Shown here in pieces: positions 1 to 7,800 of a DNA stretch of 9,844 nt. Numbering within the stretch: position 1 is the first letter of the stretch; each line of letters starts with the position of its first letter. Both the position numbers and the translations under genes were made by a program. The notes under the pieces are model-generated. The model was not told where the DNA came from and did no database searches. It worked only from the letters and a program-made list of their open reading frames with translations. This DNA comes from Flavobacteriales bacterium UBA1959 (lineage in GTDB: Bacteria; Bacteroidota; Bacteroidia; Flavobacteriales_D; Sanyastnellaceae): NCBI GenBank assembly GCA_002336085.1, contig DDEH01000061.1:1-9844 (forward strand), given 5' to 3'.

Positions 1-120
1 GAGCATAATAAAATAAGTTCTGAGTTTTTGACAGATCGGGAGCGGTATGATGGTATGGTGAAAAAGAATCCTCAGGTCGAAGAACTTCGAAAGCGTCTGG
101 ACCTGGACTTAAATGGCTAG
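1..120 (+). CDS. 3' end of a gene entering from the left, possibly dnaX
   Basis: Frame 1 is open from the first base to a TAG at 118-120 and encodes 39 residues ending KNPQVEELRKRLDLDLNG. The composition is charged and helical. The tail pattern 'KNPQ-x-x-x-L-x-x-x-L-x-L-x-L' resembles, from memory, the extreme C-terminus of Bacteroidota DNA polymerase III gamma/tau (DnaX), the clamp-loader subunit. That resemblance is short, so the identity is tentative; the open frame and stop are what is actually seen. The gene body lies outside the window. No convincing hairpin terminator follows it, and the 120 bases to the next start contain nothing I can name. Confidence 0.5.
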   Translation, partial: EHNKISSEFLTDRERYDGMVKKNPQVEELRKRLDLDLNG

Positions 121-240
121 TGGTCATGTGCAACGTTTTCATTTTAATGCCATTTGTTCTTAAGAGCTGCTGCTGCGTTGAAGTCAGCCTTGCATGGGAT
201 GATGTTTTTTTCGTGCCAGCTTTGAACGGATTGCACCTTG

Positions 241-2673
241 ATGTGTTCCAACAATATGATTAGGTATTTCTTGAATTTTTTCCTTGTGGTCGTTTTCGCG
301 CTCTTGGAAGTACAAGGCCTCCACGCTCAAGGAGTTATTCGCGGTCGCGTCAATGATGCACAAACCAATGAACCCATCCCATTCGCAAATGTGGTTGTAC
401 AGGGTGAATCGGTAGGTACGGCCACCGACTTCGATGGCAATTATGAGCTCAATTCGGTCGCTCCCGGGCTCAGAAACATCCAAGTGAGCTTTCTGGGCTA
501 TGAATCCAAAACGGTATTTGAAATTGAGGTGACACCGGCTCGCCCGGCCGTTGCAAACATTTTGCTTCGACCCTCTACTATTGCGATTGACGAAGCAGAG
601 GTTGTTGGCGCTCGGCGGGCCAATTCAGCTGAAGCACCGCTCAGCGTTCGATCGTTGGGCACCAATGAAATCAAAAGGAATCCGGGAGGTGGTCGGGACA
701 TTAGCCGTGCCATTCGAACGCTCCCCGGCGTGGCAGCCATTCCAAGTTTTCGAAATGACATCGTAATCCGCGGTGGCGCTCCGAATGAGAATCGGTTTTA
801 CATCGATGGCATTGAGATTCCGAATATCAATCACTTTGCGACCCAAGGGGCAAGTGGTGGCCCCGTGGGTATGATCAATGTTGACCTCGTTGAGAACATT
901 GATTTTTACGCAGGAGCCTTTCCAGTGGCTAGAGGAAACGCCTTGAGTTCGGTGATGGAATTTAGTTTCAAGGAGGCGCGAACAGATGAATGGACGGCAA
1001 ACATGGTTGTAGGCACAAGTGATTTGGGCCTTACGTTGGAGGGGCCGACGGGTGATAAGAGCTCGCTGATTTTTAGCATGCGGCGCAGCTATCTTCAGTT
1101 TCTATTCGAGGCAATAGGATTGCCATTTTTGCCCATTTACAATGACTATCAATTCAAATGGACAGCACGACCGGATGACCGGAATTCGATTACGGTTATT
1201 GGACTTGGTGCTCTGGATAATTTTGAATTGAACCTCGCTGTTGTTGAGGATACTTCATCGGCCAACTACCTGGACCAATTGGCCATCTTAGGCGCATTGG
1301 ATGTTCAAAAGCAATGGAATTATACCCAAGGCGTGCGTTGGGATCGCTTCCAGGACAACGGGAAATGGAGCTTTATCCTGAGCCGAAATATGCTGAATAA
1401 CCGGGCTTTCAAGCATTTGGATAACGACGAGACTCAGCCGTTGCTCAGGGATTATTTGTCGCAGGAGATAGAAAACAAATTCCGTGCAGAGCGCAAGTGG
1501 TTTGGAGATAAGACGTGGGAGGCGACTTACGGTGCGGCATATGAATATGTCAAGTACAACAACCGAACTGATGAGTCACGCTTCGACCCTACTTCTGGAG
1601 GGGTGCTACCCATCCGATATGAAACTGATTTTAAGGCCCATAAATATGGGGTTTTTGCTACTGCGAGTCGAAAGCTATTGCAGGAGCGTTTGTCGCTCTC
1701 TGCAGGATTCCGGATGGACGGTTCAACACTTGGTGCAGGTTTGAAGAATCCGCTGGAGCAGTTTTCACCTCGGGCTTCTGCTTCTTATGCGTTTGCCCCG
1801 GGGTGGACGTGGAATGCAAATGTTGGCCGGTATTTTCAGCTTCCGGCATATACGATTTTGGGGTTTGAAGAGAATGGTCGTCGCGTCAATGCGGAGGAAA
1901 CATCCACCTATTTACAAAATACACATGTTGTGAGCGGGTTCCGCTGGGAAGGCGGAGAACGGAACTTTGTCGCATCGTTGGAAGGCTTTTTGAAGAACTA
2001 CGATGGTGCTCCAATTAGTCAACTATTGGGTGTCCCGCTTGCCAACCTCGGTGCGGATTTTGGAGTGGTTGGAAACGAGTCCGTTCTCTTCACAGGAATC
2101 GGTCGCTCGTACGGTACAGAACTGCTTCTGCAGCAGAGACTCTACAGAGGATTTTATGGATTGATGGCCTACACTTTTGTGCGAAGTGAATACACGGACT
2201 CTTCAGGTGATTACACGCCGAGCAGCTGGGATAACCGACATATTTTGAGCATGACAGGAGGGAAGAAGTTTGAGGGAGGCTGGGAAATTGGCGCTCGGTT
2301 GTTGTTCAGTGGTGGGCTGCCATATACCCCAGTCGATTTGAATTCATTGAGCATCGAATCGTGGGACAACTACGGACGAGCATTGCTGGATTATTCCCAA
2401 TTGAATACAGAGCGCAACAGTGCATTTCATCAGCTGGATATTCGCATCGATAAAAAATGGTTTTTTGAGAATTGGTCATTGGACGTGTTTATGGAAATTC
2501 AAAATGCCACGGGAGCGGCGGTGCCGCAACCCACTTTTGTTGACGTAGTTCGCAACGGCGTCACGGGCGCACCCATTCCATCGTCGACGAATCCGGGTTT
2601 CTATGACCAACGACAGCTTGATCCAAGTACCGGTTCAGTGTTGCCGGCGTTGGGTTTGATCATTGAGTTGTAA
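241..2673 (+). CDS. TonB-dependent outer-membrane receptor with N-terminal carboxypeptidase-regulatory-like domain
   Basis: This 810-residue protein is an energy-coupled outer-membrane importer of unknown substrate. Residues 1-29 form a signal peptide with a hydrophobic core (FLNFFLVVVFALL) and a likely cut after GLHA. Residues 32-112 are a carboxypeptidase-regulatory-like beta-sandwich (VIRGRVNDAQTNEPIPFANV, then the typical TDFDGNYEL). The plug spans about 118-235, with the conserved IRGGAPNENRFYIDGIEIPN at 176-195. The remainder is strand-rich and aromatic, as expected for a 22-strand barrel. The length is normal for small receptors of this class. The start is uncertain: TTG 238, ATG 241 and ATG 256 all follow an in-frame TGA at 223-225, and ATG 256 would give a more compact signal peptide. 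A CAGCTTTG box at 217-224 is a weak -7 candidate. No susD-like gene follows, so this is not a SusC/D pair. The last residues (IIEL) lack the usual terminal aromatic. Confidence 0.93.
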   Translation: MCSNNMIRYFLNFFLVVVFALLEVQGLHAQGVIRGRVNDAQTNEPIPFANVVVQGESVGTATDFDGNYELNSVAPGLRNIQVSFLGYESKTVFEIEVTPARPAVANILLRPSTIAIDEAEVVGARRANSAEAPLSVRSLGTNEIKRNPGGGRDISRAIRTLPGVAAIPSFRNDIVIRGGAPNENRFYIDGIEIPNINHFATQGASGGPVGMINVDLVENIDFYAGAFPVARGNALSSVMEFSFKEARTDEWTANMVVGTSDLGLTLEGPTGDKSSLIFSMRRSYLQFLFEAIGLPFLPIYNDYQFKWTARPDDRNSITVIGLGALDNFELNLAVVEDTSSANYLDQLAILGALDVQKQWNYTQGVRWDRFQDNGKWSFILSRNMLNNRAFKHLDNDETQPLLRDYLSQEIENKFRAERKWFGDKTWEATYGAAYEYVKYNNRTDESRFDPTSGGVLPIRYETDFKAHKYGVFATASRKLLQERLSLSAGFRMDGSTLGAGLKNPLEQFSPRASASYAFAPGWTWNANVGRYFQLPAYTILGFEENGRRVNAEETSTYLQNTHVVSGFRWEGGERNFVASLEGFLKNYDGAPISQLLGVPLANLGADFGVVGNESVLFTGIGRSYGTELLLQQRLYRGFYGLMAYTFVRSEYTDSSGDYTPSSWDNRHILSMTGGKKFEGGWEIGARLLFSGGLPYTPVDLNSLSIESWDNYGRALLDYSQLNTERNSAFHQLDIRIDKKWFFENWSLDVFMEIQNATGAAVPQPTFVDVVRNGVTGAPIPSSTNPGFYDQRQLDPSTGSVLPALGLIIEL

Positions 2674-2696
2674 GTTAATTTCACATTATGGCGGTT

Positions 2697-2704
2697 TATC
2701 TTTG
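2697..2704 (+). promoter_or_regulatory. Candidate Bacteroidota -7 box upstream of the S4-domain gene
   Basis: TATCTTTG is an exact match to TAnnTTTG and ends 5 bases before the ATG at 2710. A good -33 TTTG at the usual spacing is not visible; the best nearby match is TTTC at 2679-2682, which is too close. If the box is used, the transcript would start at or within a few bases of the ATG, so it would be essentially leaderless. The short gap (36 bp) after the receptor gene also allows read-through transcription. Confidence 0.35.
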
Positions 2705-2709
2705 ACATC

Positions 2710-3069
2710 ATGCGCGTCGATAAATTCCTTTGGTGCATACGTGCTTTTAAAACCCGTTCCTTGTCCTCAGCTCAGTGCCGCGAGGGGAAGGTTTTTGTGG
2801 ATGCGAAGGCTGTAAAGCCCGCTCAAGAGTTAAAAGGCGGTGAAACTGTTCGCGTTCGGAAAGGGGCCATTTTCTTTGAATGGCAGGTCGTGCAGTTGCC
2901 CAAAAGTAGAATGGCAGCGTCCTTGGTCCCCGACTATGCGCGTGATATCACTCCCGATACTGAAAAGAAGAAATTGGAGGAAATCCGCAATGCTCAGCGC
3001 GATTTGCTTCGTCCGACGGGTCGCCCCACCAAACGGGATCGTCGAGATTGGGAAAAATGGTTTTCATGA
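2710..3069 (+). CDS. hslR: Hsp15-like S4-domain RNA-binding protein
   Basis: This 119-residue basic protein matches the heat-shock protein 15 (HslR) family. In E. coli, Hsp15 binds free 50S subunits carrying a stalled nascent chain and helps recycle them. The N-terminus (RVDKFLWCIRAFKTRS, then GKVFVDAKAVKPAQELKGGETVRV) is a canonical S4 domain over about residues 2-52. The family's charged C-terminal tail follows, with GRPTKRDRRDWEKW at the end. The length is slightly below the E. coli protein (about 133). The start is the ATG at 2710. The TGA stop at 3067-3069 overlaps the next gene's ATG (ATGA), which implies translational coupling. Some proteins of this type are annotated only as 'RNA-binding S4 domain protein'; a role in ribosome rescue here is inferred from family membership. 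Confidence 0.9.
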   Translation: MRVDKFLWCIRAFKTRSLSSAQCREGKVFVDAKAVKPAQELKGGETVRVRKGAIFFEWQVVQLPKSRMAASLVPDYARDITPDTEKKKLEEIRNAQRDLLRPTGRPTKRDRRDWEKWFS

Positions 3070-3533
3070 GACAGCCCCATCACATAGCTTTTATTTCAGC
3101 GGAAGACACGCACCCTGTGCGTTTCAAGGTATTATGGCCGCACAAATCAGGGCCAGAGAAATGTATCATTGACAACGATTACGATGCAGGAGCCCGACAC
3201 ATCGGTGCGTTCAACGCAGATCGCGAATTGACGGGCGTTTGTTCTTTGTTCGATCAGCGTAGTGAGCACAATCCCCAGGCACTTCCATTGAATGATCGCG
3301 TTTATCGCTTGCGAGTGATGGGGACAATTCCCGAAGTGCGAGGTGAAGGATCGGGCGCACAAATTATTGAGTTTGCCAGCCAATGGTGCCAGGCTCAAGG
3401 TGTCAAGTGGCTCTGGTGCGATGCGCGCGAGGTGGCGTTTGGATTCTATCAAAAAATGCACTTTGAATTTTTTTCCGAGGCGTACGAAGTACCTGAGATA
3501 GGAATGCATCGGATGATGGCTCGGAAACTTTAA
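3066..3533 (+). CDS. GNAT-family N-acetyltransferase
   Basis: This 155-residue protein is a single GNAT domain, transferring an acetyl group from acetyl-CoA to an unknown amine. The acetyl-CoA pyrophosphate loop is visible as R92-G-E-G-S-G97 after the strand YRLRVMGTIPEV. It is followed by the helix AQIIEFASQWCQAQG, then the strand VKWLWCDAR and the FYQKMHFEFFSEAYEV segment typical of motif B. The N-terminal 'HPVRFKVLWPHKSGPE...' segment is shared by a common small GNAT subfamily. I chose ATG 3066 because it overlaps the upstream stop as ATGA. TTG 3048 and ATG 3057 lie in frame upstream but inside the S4 gene, and would add residues before the domain. The substrate could be a small molecule or a protein N-terminus or lysine; nothing in the sequence decides it. 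Confidence 0.9.
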   Translation: MRQPHHIAFISAEDTHPVRFKVLWPHKSGPEKCIIDNDYDAGARHIGAFNADRELTGVCSLFDQRSEHNPQALPLNDRVYRLRVMGTIPEVRGEGSGAQIIEFASQWCQAQGVKWLWCDAREVAFGFYQKMHFEFFSEAYEVPEIGMHRMMARKL

Positions 3534-3538
3534 ATTTG
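3531..3538 (+). promoter_or_regulatory. TAAATTTG box, possible -7 element for the aminotransferase gene
   Basis: TAAATTTG fits TAnnTTTG exactly. It includes the TAA stop of the GNAT gene and lies 18 bases before the aminotransferase ATG at 3557. No -33 TTTG is seen at the expected distance. A second, poorer box (TCAATTTG, 3546-3553) sits directly before the ATG. The match may be chance in an AT-rich gap, because the 23-bp spacing equally suits a single operon. Confidence 0.3.
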
Positions 3539-3556
3539 TCTCTTTTCAATTTGATC

Positions 3557-4759
3557 ATGCCGAGAATCTCACAAAAGGGCGCGTCCATGCCCGACAGTCC
3601 TATTCGGAAGTTGACACCCTTCGCCAACGGTGCAAAAGCGCGCGGCGTTCATGTGATTCACTTGAACATCGGTCAGCCGGATATTGCCACGCCCCCGCAA
3701 GCGATAAAGGCCATTCATGAAATGAAGCGAGAGGTGTTAGAGTATAGTCCGAGTGAGGGTTTTGCGTCTTATCGTTCAGGTCTTTCCCGCTATTATAGTT
3801 CTGTAGGAGTCTCGGTAACTCCGGATGAGATTATGGTCACGACCGGTGGCTCAGAAGCACTGGTTTTTGCCTTTATGAGTTGCTTGAATCCAGGGGACCA
3901 AGTCATCATTCCCGAGCCATTTTATGCCAACTACAATGGGTTTGCAGCTTGGGCGGGAATAGAAATTGTGCCTGTTACCGCGACCATAGAAAACGGTTTT
4001 GCGCTCCCTCCGATGGCAGCATTTGAGGAAGCCATTACCGAACGCACCAGAGCCATTTTGATCTGCAACCCTGGAAATCCGACAGGAACGAAATACGCAA
4101 ACGAATCGCTGCAGGCACTGGCTGATTTGGTCAAGGCGCGAGACTTGTTTTTGTTTTCAGATGAGGTTTACCGAGAATTCACCTATGACGGAACCATGGC
4201 TCCAAGTGTTCTGAGCTTGGAGGGTATCGAACAGAACGCCATTGTCATCGATAGTGTTTCCAAACGTTACAGTATGTGCGGTGCACGTATTGGGGCGTTG
4301 GTTACGAAAAATGCAGATGTTCGAACTGCCGCGATGCGCTTTGCCATGGCTCGTCTCAGTCCGCCAACTTTGGCTCAGGTTGCAGCTGAAGCAGCGCTTG
4401 ATACTGATGCCGCGTATTTTGAGGAAGTGCGAGTGGAATACAAAGCCCGTCGCGATACGTTGGTAATGGGTTTGAGTGCAATCACGAATGTCGAGTGTCC
4501 GGTTCCAGGAGGTGCCTTTTATGCGGTTGCAAAACTTCCTATTGATGATGCCGATGCATTCTGTCAGTGGATGCTCGAGTCATTCGAGCATGATGGCAAC
4601 ACAGTGATGATGGCCCCCAATACAGGCTTTTACGCAACGGACGGAATGGGGAAACAAGAAGTCCGGTTGGCCTACGTGCTGCGCCAAGAAGAAATTCAAA
4701 AAGCAGTGAAATGCATTGCTGTGGGCCTTCAAGTATATCCGGGAAGAATCGCCGATTGA
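3557..4759 (+). CDS. PLP-dependent aminotransferase, class I/II (aspartate aminotransferase-like)
   Basis: This 400-residue cytoplasmic enzyme of fold type I transfers an amino group between an amino acid and a 2-oxo acid. Visible signatures, numbered from ATG 3557, are TTGGSEA at 95-101 (cofactor phosphate loop), NPGNPTG at 171-177 (Asn174 contacts PLP), SDEVY at 201-205 (Asp202 and Tyr205 contact PLP), SVSKRYSMCGARIG with Lys236 as the Schiff-base lysine, and Arg370 in VRLAYVLR, which binds the substrate carboxylate. All key residues are intact. The N-terminus MPRISQKG and the HLNIGQPDI motif are typical of the widespread Bacteroidota member. A TTG at 3536 extends the frame, but ATG 3557 gives the expected N-terminus. 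It lies 23 bp after the GNAT gene and is probably in the same operon. The amino-acid specificity (Asp, Ala, aromatic or Met) cannot be read from the sequence. Confidence 0.93.
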   Translation: MPRISQKGASMPDSPIRKLTPFANGAKARGVHVIHLNIGQPDIATPPQAIKAIHEMKREVLEYSPSEGFASYRSGLSRYYSSVGVSVTPDEIMVTTGGSEALVFAFMSCLNPGDQVIIPEPFYANYNGFAAWAGIEIVPVTATIENGFALPPMAAFEEAITERTRAILICNPGNPTGTKYANESLQALADLVKARDLFLFSDEVYREFTYDGTMAPSVLSLEGIEQNAIVIDSVSKRYSMCGARIGALVTKNADVRTAAMRFAMARLSPPTLAQVAAEAALDTDAAYFEEVRVEYKARRDTLVMGLSAITNVECPVPGGAFYAVAKLPIDDADAFCQWMLESFEHDGNTVMMAPNTGFYATDGMGKQEVRLAYVLRQEEIQKAVKCIAVGLQVYPGRIAD

Positions 4760-4762
4760 ATC

Positions 4763-4836
4763 GAGCGTTTGAACTTTCTTGATTTAATTCCTCGGCGCTA
4801 TTGATGAGTCCCTCCGCTTTGTAACTTCAAGCGCTC
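4763..4836. repeat. 11-bp inverted repeat with 52-base loop in the gap before the glycoamidase gene
   Basis: GAGCGTTTGAA at 4763-4773 faces TTCAAGCGCTC at 4826-4836. Ten of eleven positions pair as Watson-Crick, and the remaining T4768/G4831 would be a U-G wobble in RNA. The repeat starts 3 bases after the aminotransferase stop and ends just before the next start. The long loop and absence of a following T-tract argue against a classical intrinsic terminator. It may be an mRNA structure or a protein-binding palindrome, or chance. Confidence 0.4.
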
Positions 4837-4843
4837 ACTTATG

Positions 4844-4851
4844 AATCTTTG
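4844..4851 (+). promoter_or_regulatory. AATCTTTG, degenerate -7-like box at the glycoamidase start
   Basis: AATCTTTG differs from TAnnTTTG at its first base and ends 4 bases before ATG 4856. The placement mirrors the TATCTTTG box of the S4-domain gene. If it is functional, ATG 4841 would lie upstream of the box and could not be the start. This is weak evidence, given for the start-site decision only. Confidence 0.22.
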
Positions 4852-4855
4852 TGCC

Positions 4856-7800
4856 ATGAAAATAGTCGTTTCCTTTTTTGTCTTTATTGCTTCGCTCATG
4901 TTGATTGATGTCTCTGCACAAGAGGCGGACACCACTTGGGTGCAGACGTATACGTGGGATTCACAGAACAATCCCGAGACGGCCTATGATAGTCCGGGAC
5001 GGAAGTGGTTCGACTTTCCTGCAAACGACAACGACTCGTCTTATCAGAAGATTTTAATGTATTACAACCTCAAGTGCTTCGAGGACGGTACAGCCGGAAA
5101 TCTTGGCTACGCTTGCGGCGAGTGGGATTACCTCTCTTACAGTTATTTGTTCGACCATACCGGTGAGCTAGACAGCAATCAGCTTTCTCATCCGCAGTGG
5201 CTCATTGATGACCTCACGTTTGAAAGTGATACACTCATCATGAATCCAGAAGGAGGACTTCCAATGGACACCGTGCGATGGACCTATTTGGATTATGGTG
5301 TTGTGCCGGTAGGTTCGGCATACGAGGCTGCTCCGTCTGACGGACCCTCAGATTGGACGGATCTGGATTGGCTCACCAGTGAATTTCCCGGAGGGAAAAT
5401 GCAATGGCTTTGGTCAGCTGACGAATTGGATGCGTTGGGGTGGGAAGCATTGAGTGTGTCGGGATTGGAGTTTTCTGCGTTGAGCGGATTGGAAACGCGG
5501 GATGCCGCGCAGTGGAGTGCATATTGGGTGGAAGTTGACTCGTTAACCGAATTCCATGTGGGCGAACCAGTGGCGTCAGCCATGGTGTTTGATGCATCTC
5601 ACTCTGGACGTTTCATTTGGGATTCACCTTTGCAGTGGAATGGAACCAGTCACCTTGTCATTGAATGCCAATGGTTTGGATACGAAGAGGCCATCGACTG
5701 GAGTTCTGTCGAAGGAACTCATTCGCCGCAGAAGACTTGGCAAGCCGGAACTGCTGGGGAGTTTGTTGCGTTTGATGGAAACGATCGCATCGATGTGTCT
5801 ATGGCATGGCTTGATTCCATTTCGGATGCTGTGACCCTGGAGTTTTGGCAGCGGGGTACGGAGGCATTTCAGCCCGAAAACAATTCGATTTGTGAGGGTG
5901 TAAATGCGTCAAGTCAACGGGAGATAAACATCCACTTGCCTTGGTCCAACAGTCGGATCTACTGGGATGCAGGATACGATGGCGGCTACGACCGAATCGA
6001 TCAAGCCGCCAATGCAGAAGACTACGAAGCCAAGTGGAACCATTGGGCTTTTACCAAGGATGCTGTGGCGGGAAATATGACGGTCCATCTGAATGGCAAC
6101 GTCTGGCATACGGATTCAAACAAGGACAATGCTTTTGGTGAAATGGTTCGTTTTCATATTGGCTGCGATGAAAACGGAGGAAATGATTACCGCGGTGACG
6201 TCGATGAATTCCGGGTTTGGTCCAAGGCATTGGATGCTCAGACGATAGCGGATTATTATGACCGACCTGTGGATTCCAATCACCCTGAGTTGAATCATTT
6301 GCAGATGGATTTGTCCATGAATTACAATGTGGAAGTTGGGGCCGTTGGAGTATCAGAGGAATGGGTGTTGCATGGAAACGCAGGAGTGAAACGGCATCAT
6401 CCCAAGGATGCCTTTTTCAATCCCGGATCCATGCCCAATCAGCAAAGACCAGCGCTAACGTGGTGGTATGGTGACTCTGAAGAGGTCGATCCGGTGGTCG
6501 TGGACCATGCACAGCGCATTCCCGCGACGAGCGTCGTTGAATGGACCGTTGTAGGAAATGGAGTCGATCCAGTTTCGGTCGATTACGGCTGGCCTGCAGA
6601 TTTATCTCGGACTATTGTGACGCCAGAGGGTGATTTATTGGCTTCTTTTCCTCTGGAAGGTGAAACCACGGTTTACCAAAATGCATCTTTGGATTATTTC
6701 TCTCCGGCCTTTGATGTTATCGACCGTTACGAGTTGGCTCGATTCATTACGCCATATGGCATTGGACTTACCTTGGACGACGACGGATGGACCTGGGTTT
6801 TCGATGTTTCCGATTTTGCGCACTTGCTGCGCGATAGCGTTGAATTACAAGCAGGCAATTGGCAAGAATTGCTCGACATGAAGTTTGCGTTTATATCGGG
6901 GACTCCTCCCCGCGATGTAAAGCGCATGGATTCCTTTTGGAAAGGACAGTATAATTTGGCTTCATTTGATGAGAATATCACCGATTATATTTTCACCCCG
7001 CAGGAAGGAGAGGAAATGTTCAAGCTCCGCACACGAGCCAGCGGTCACGGATTTGGTTCGGGAAACAACTGTGGAGAGTTCTGTTACAATAATCATTCGG
7101 TGAAGGTGGATGGTGATCTTCAGTGGAGTTGGGAAGTGATGAGGGAATGTGCAGACAATCCACTTTATCCGCAGGGTGGAACATGGATATACGACCGCGC
7201 TGCGTGGTGCCCTGGTGCTCCGGTCGATACCAAAGAATTTGAGTTGACACCTTTCGTAGTAGGTCAAGACGAGTTTGCTGTAGATTATGACATCACCTAC
7301 GATCCGGATGGCAATTACCGTTTCGAAGGCCAAGTGGTTGCTTACGGTCCTCCAAACATGCAATACGACGTTGAGGTGTCTCAAATTTTGGCGCCCTCAG
7401 ACGACAAAGTCGAATCGCGATTGAACCCGGTATGCAAATCTCCTAAGGTGGTAATTCGAAACAATGGCGCTGATATTTTAACCGCTTGCACCATTGATTT
7501 TGGTGTTGAAGGTGGTGAGATCGCCACCTATATGTGGGAGGGAGAACTGTCGTTTATGGAGTCTGAAGAAGTGGTGCTCACGTACGATGACCCCATTTTG
7601 TGGGAAGGAGAAGACCAGGAGTGGTTGGTTTTTGAGGTGGAAGTCAGCAATCCAAACGGGCAATTGGATCAAGAGCCACGAAACAATGGCGGTTCGTCCC
7701 GCTTCCATCGTGTTCCTACTTGGTCATATTCTGATTTGGATGATAATCGAATCATCATCTGGACAAAAACGAATTTAGCACCTTATGAAACATCTGTGGA

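Noticed and set aside
3147..3509. 120-codon open frame on the minus strand across the GNAT gene
   Set aside because: It is antisense to a recognisable acetyltransferase domain, with no motif, signal peptide or promoter of its own.
3536..3556. TTG start for the aminotransferase
   Set aside because: The family N-terminus begins at MPRISQKG (ATG 3557), and the extra seven residues have no counterpart.
4841..4855. Upstream ATG at 4841 as the glycoamidase start
   Set aside because: It would add MNLCA before an already typical MK-led signal peptide and would place the start at or before the -7-like box. It is kept as an alternative only.
6962..7384. 140-codon open frame on the minus strand inside the glycoamidase gene
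   Set aside because: It lies wholly opposite well-conserved PNGase F-like sequence, shows no domain, and its composition is that of a reverse-strand shadow.
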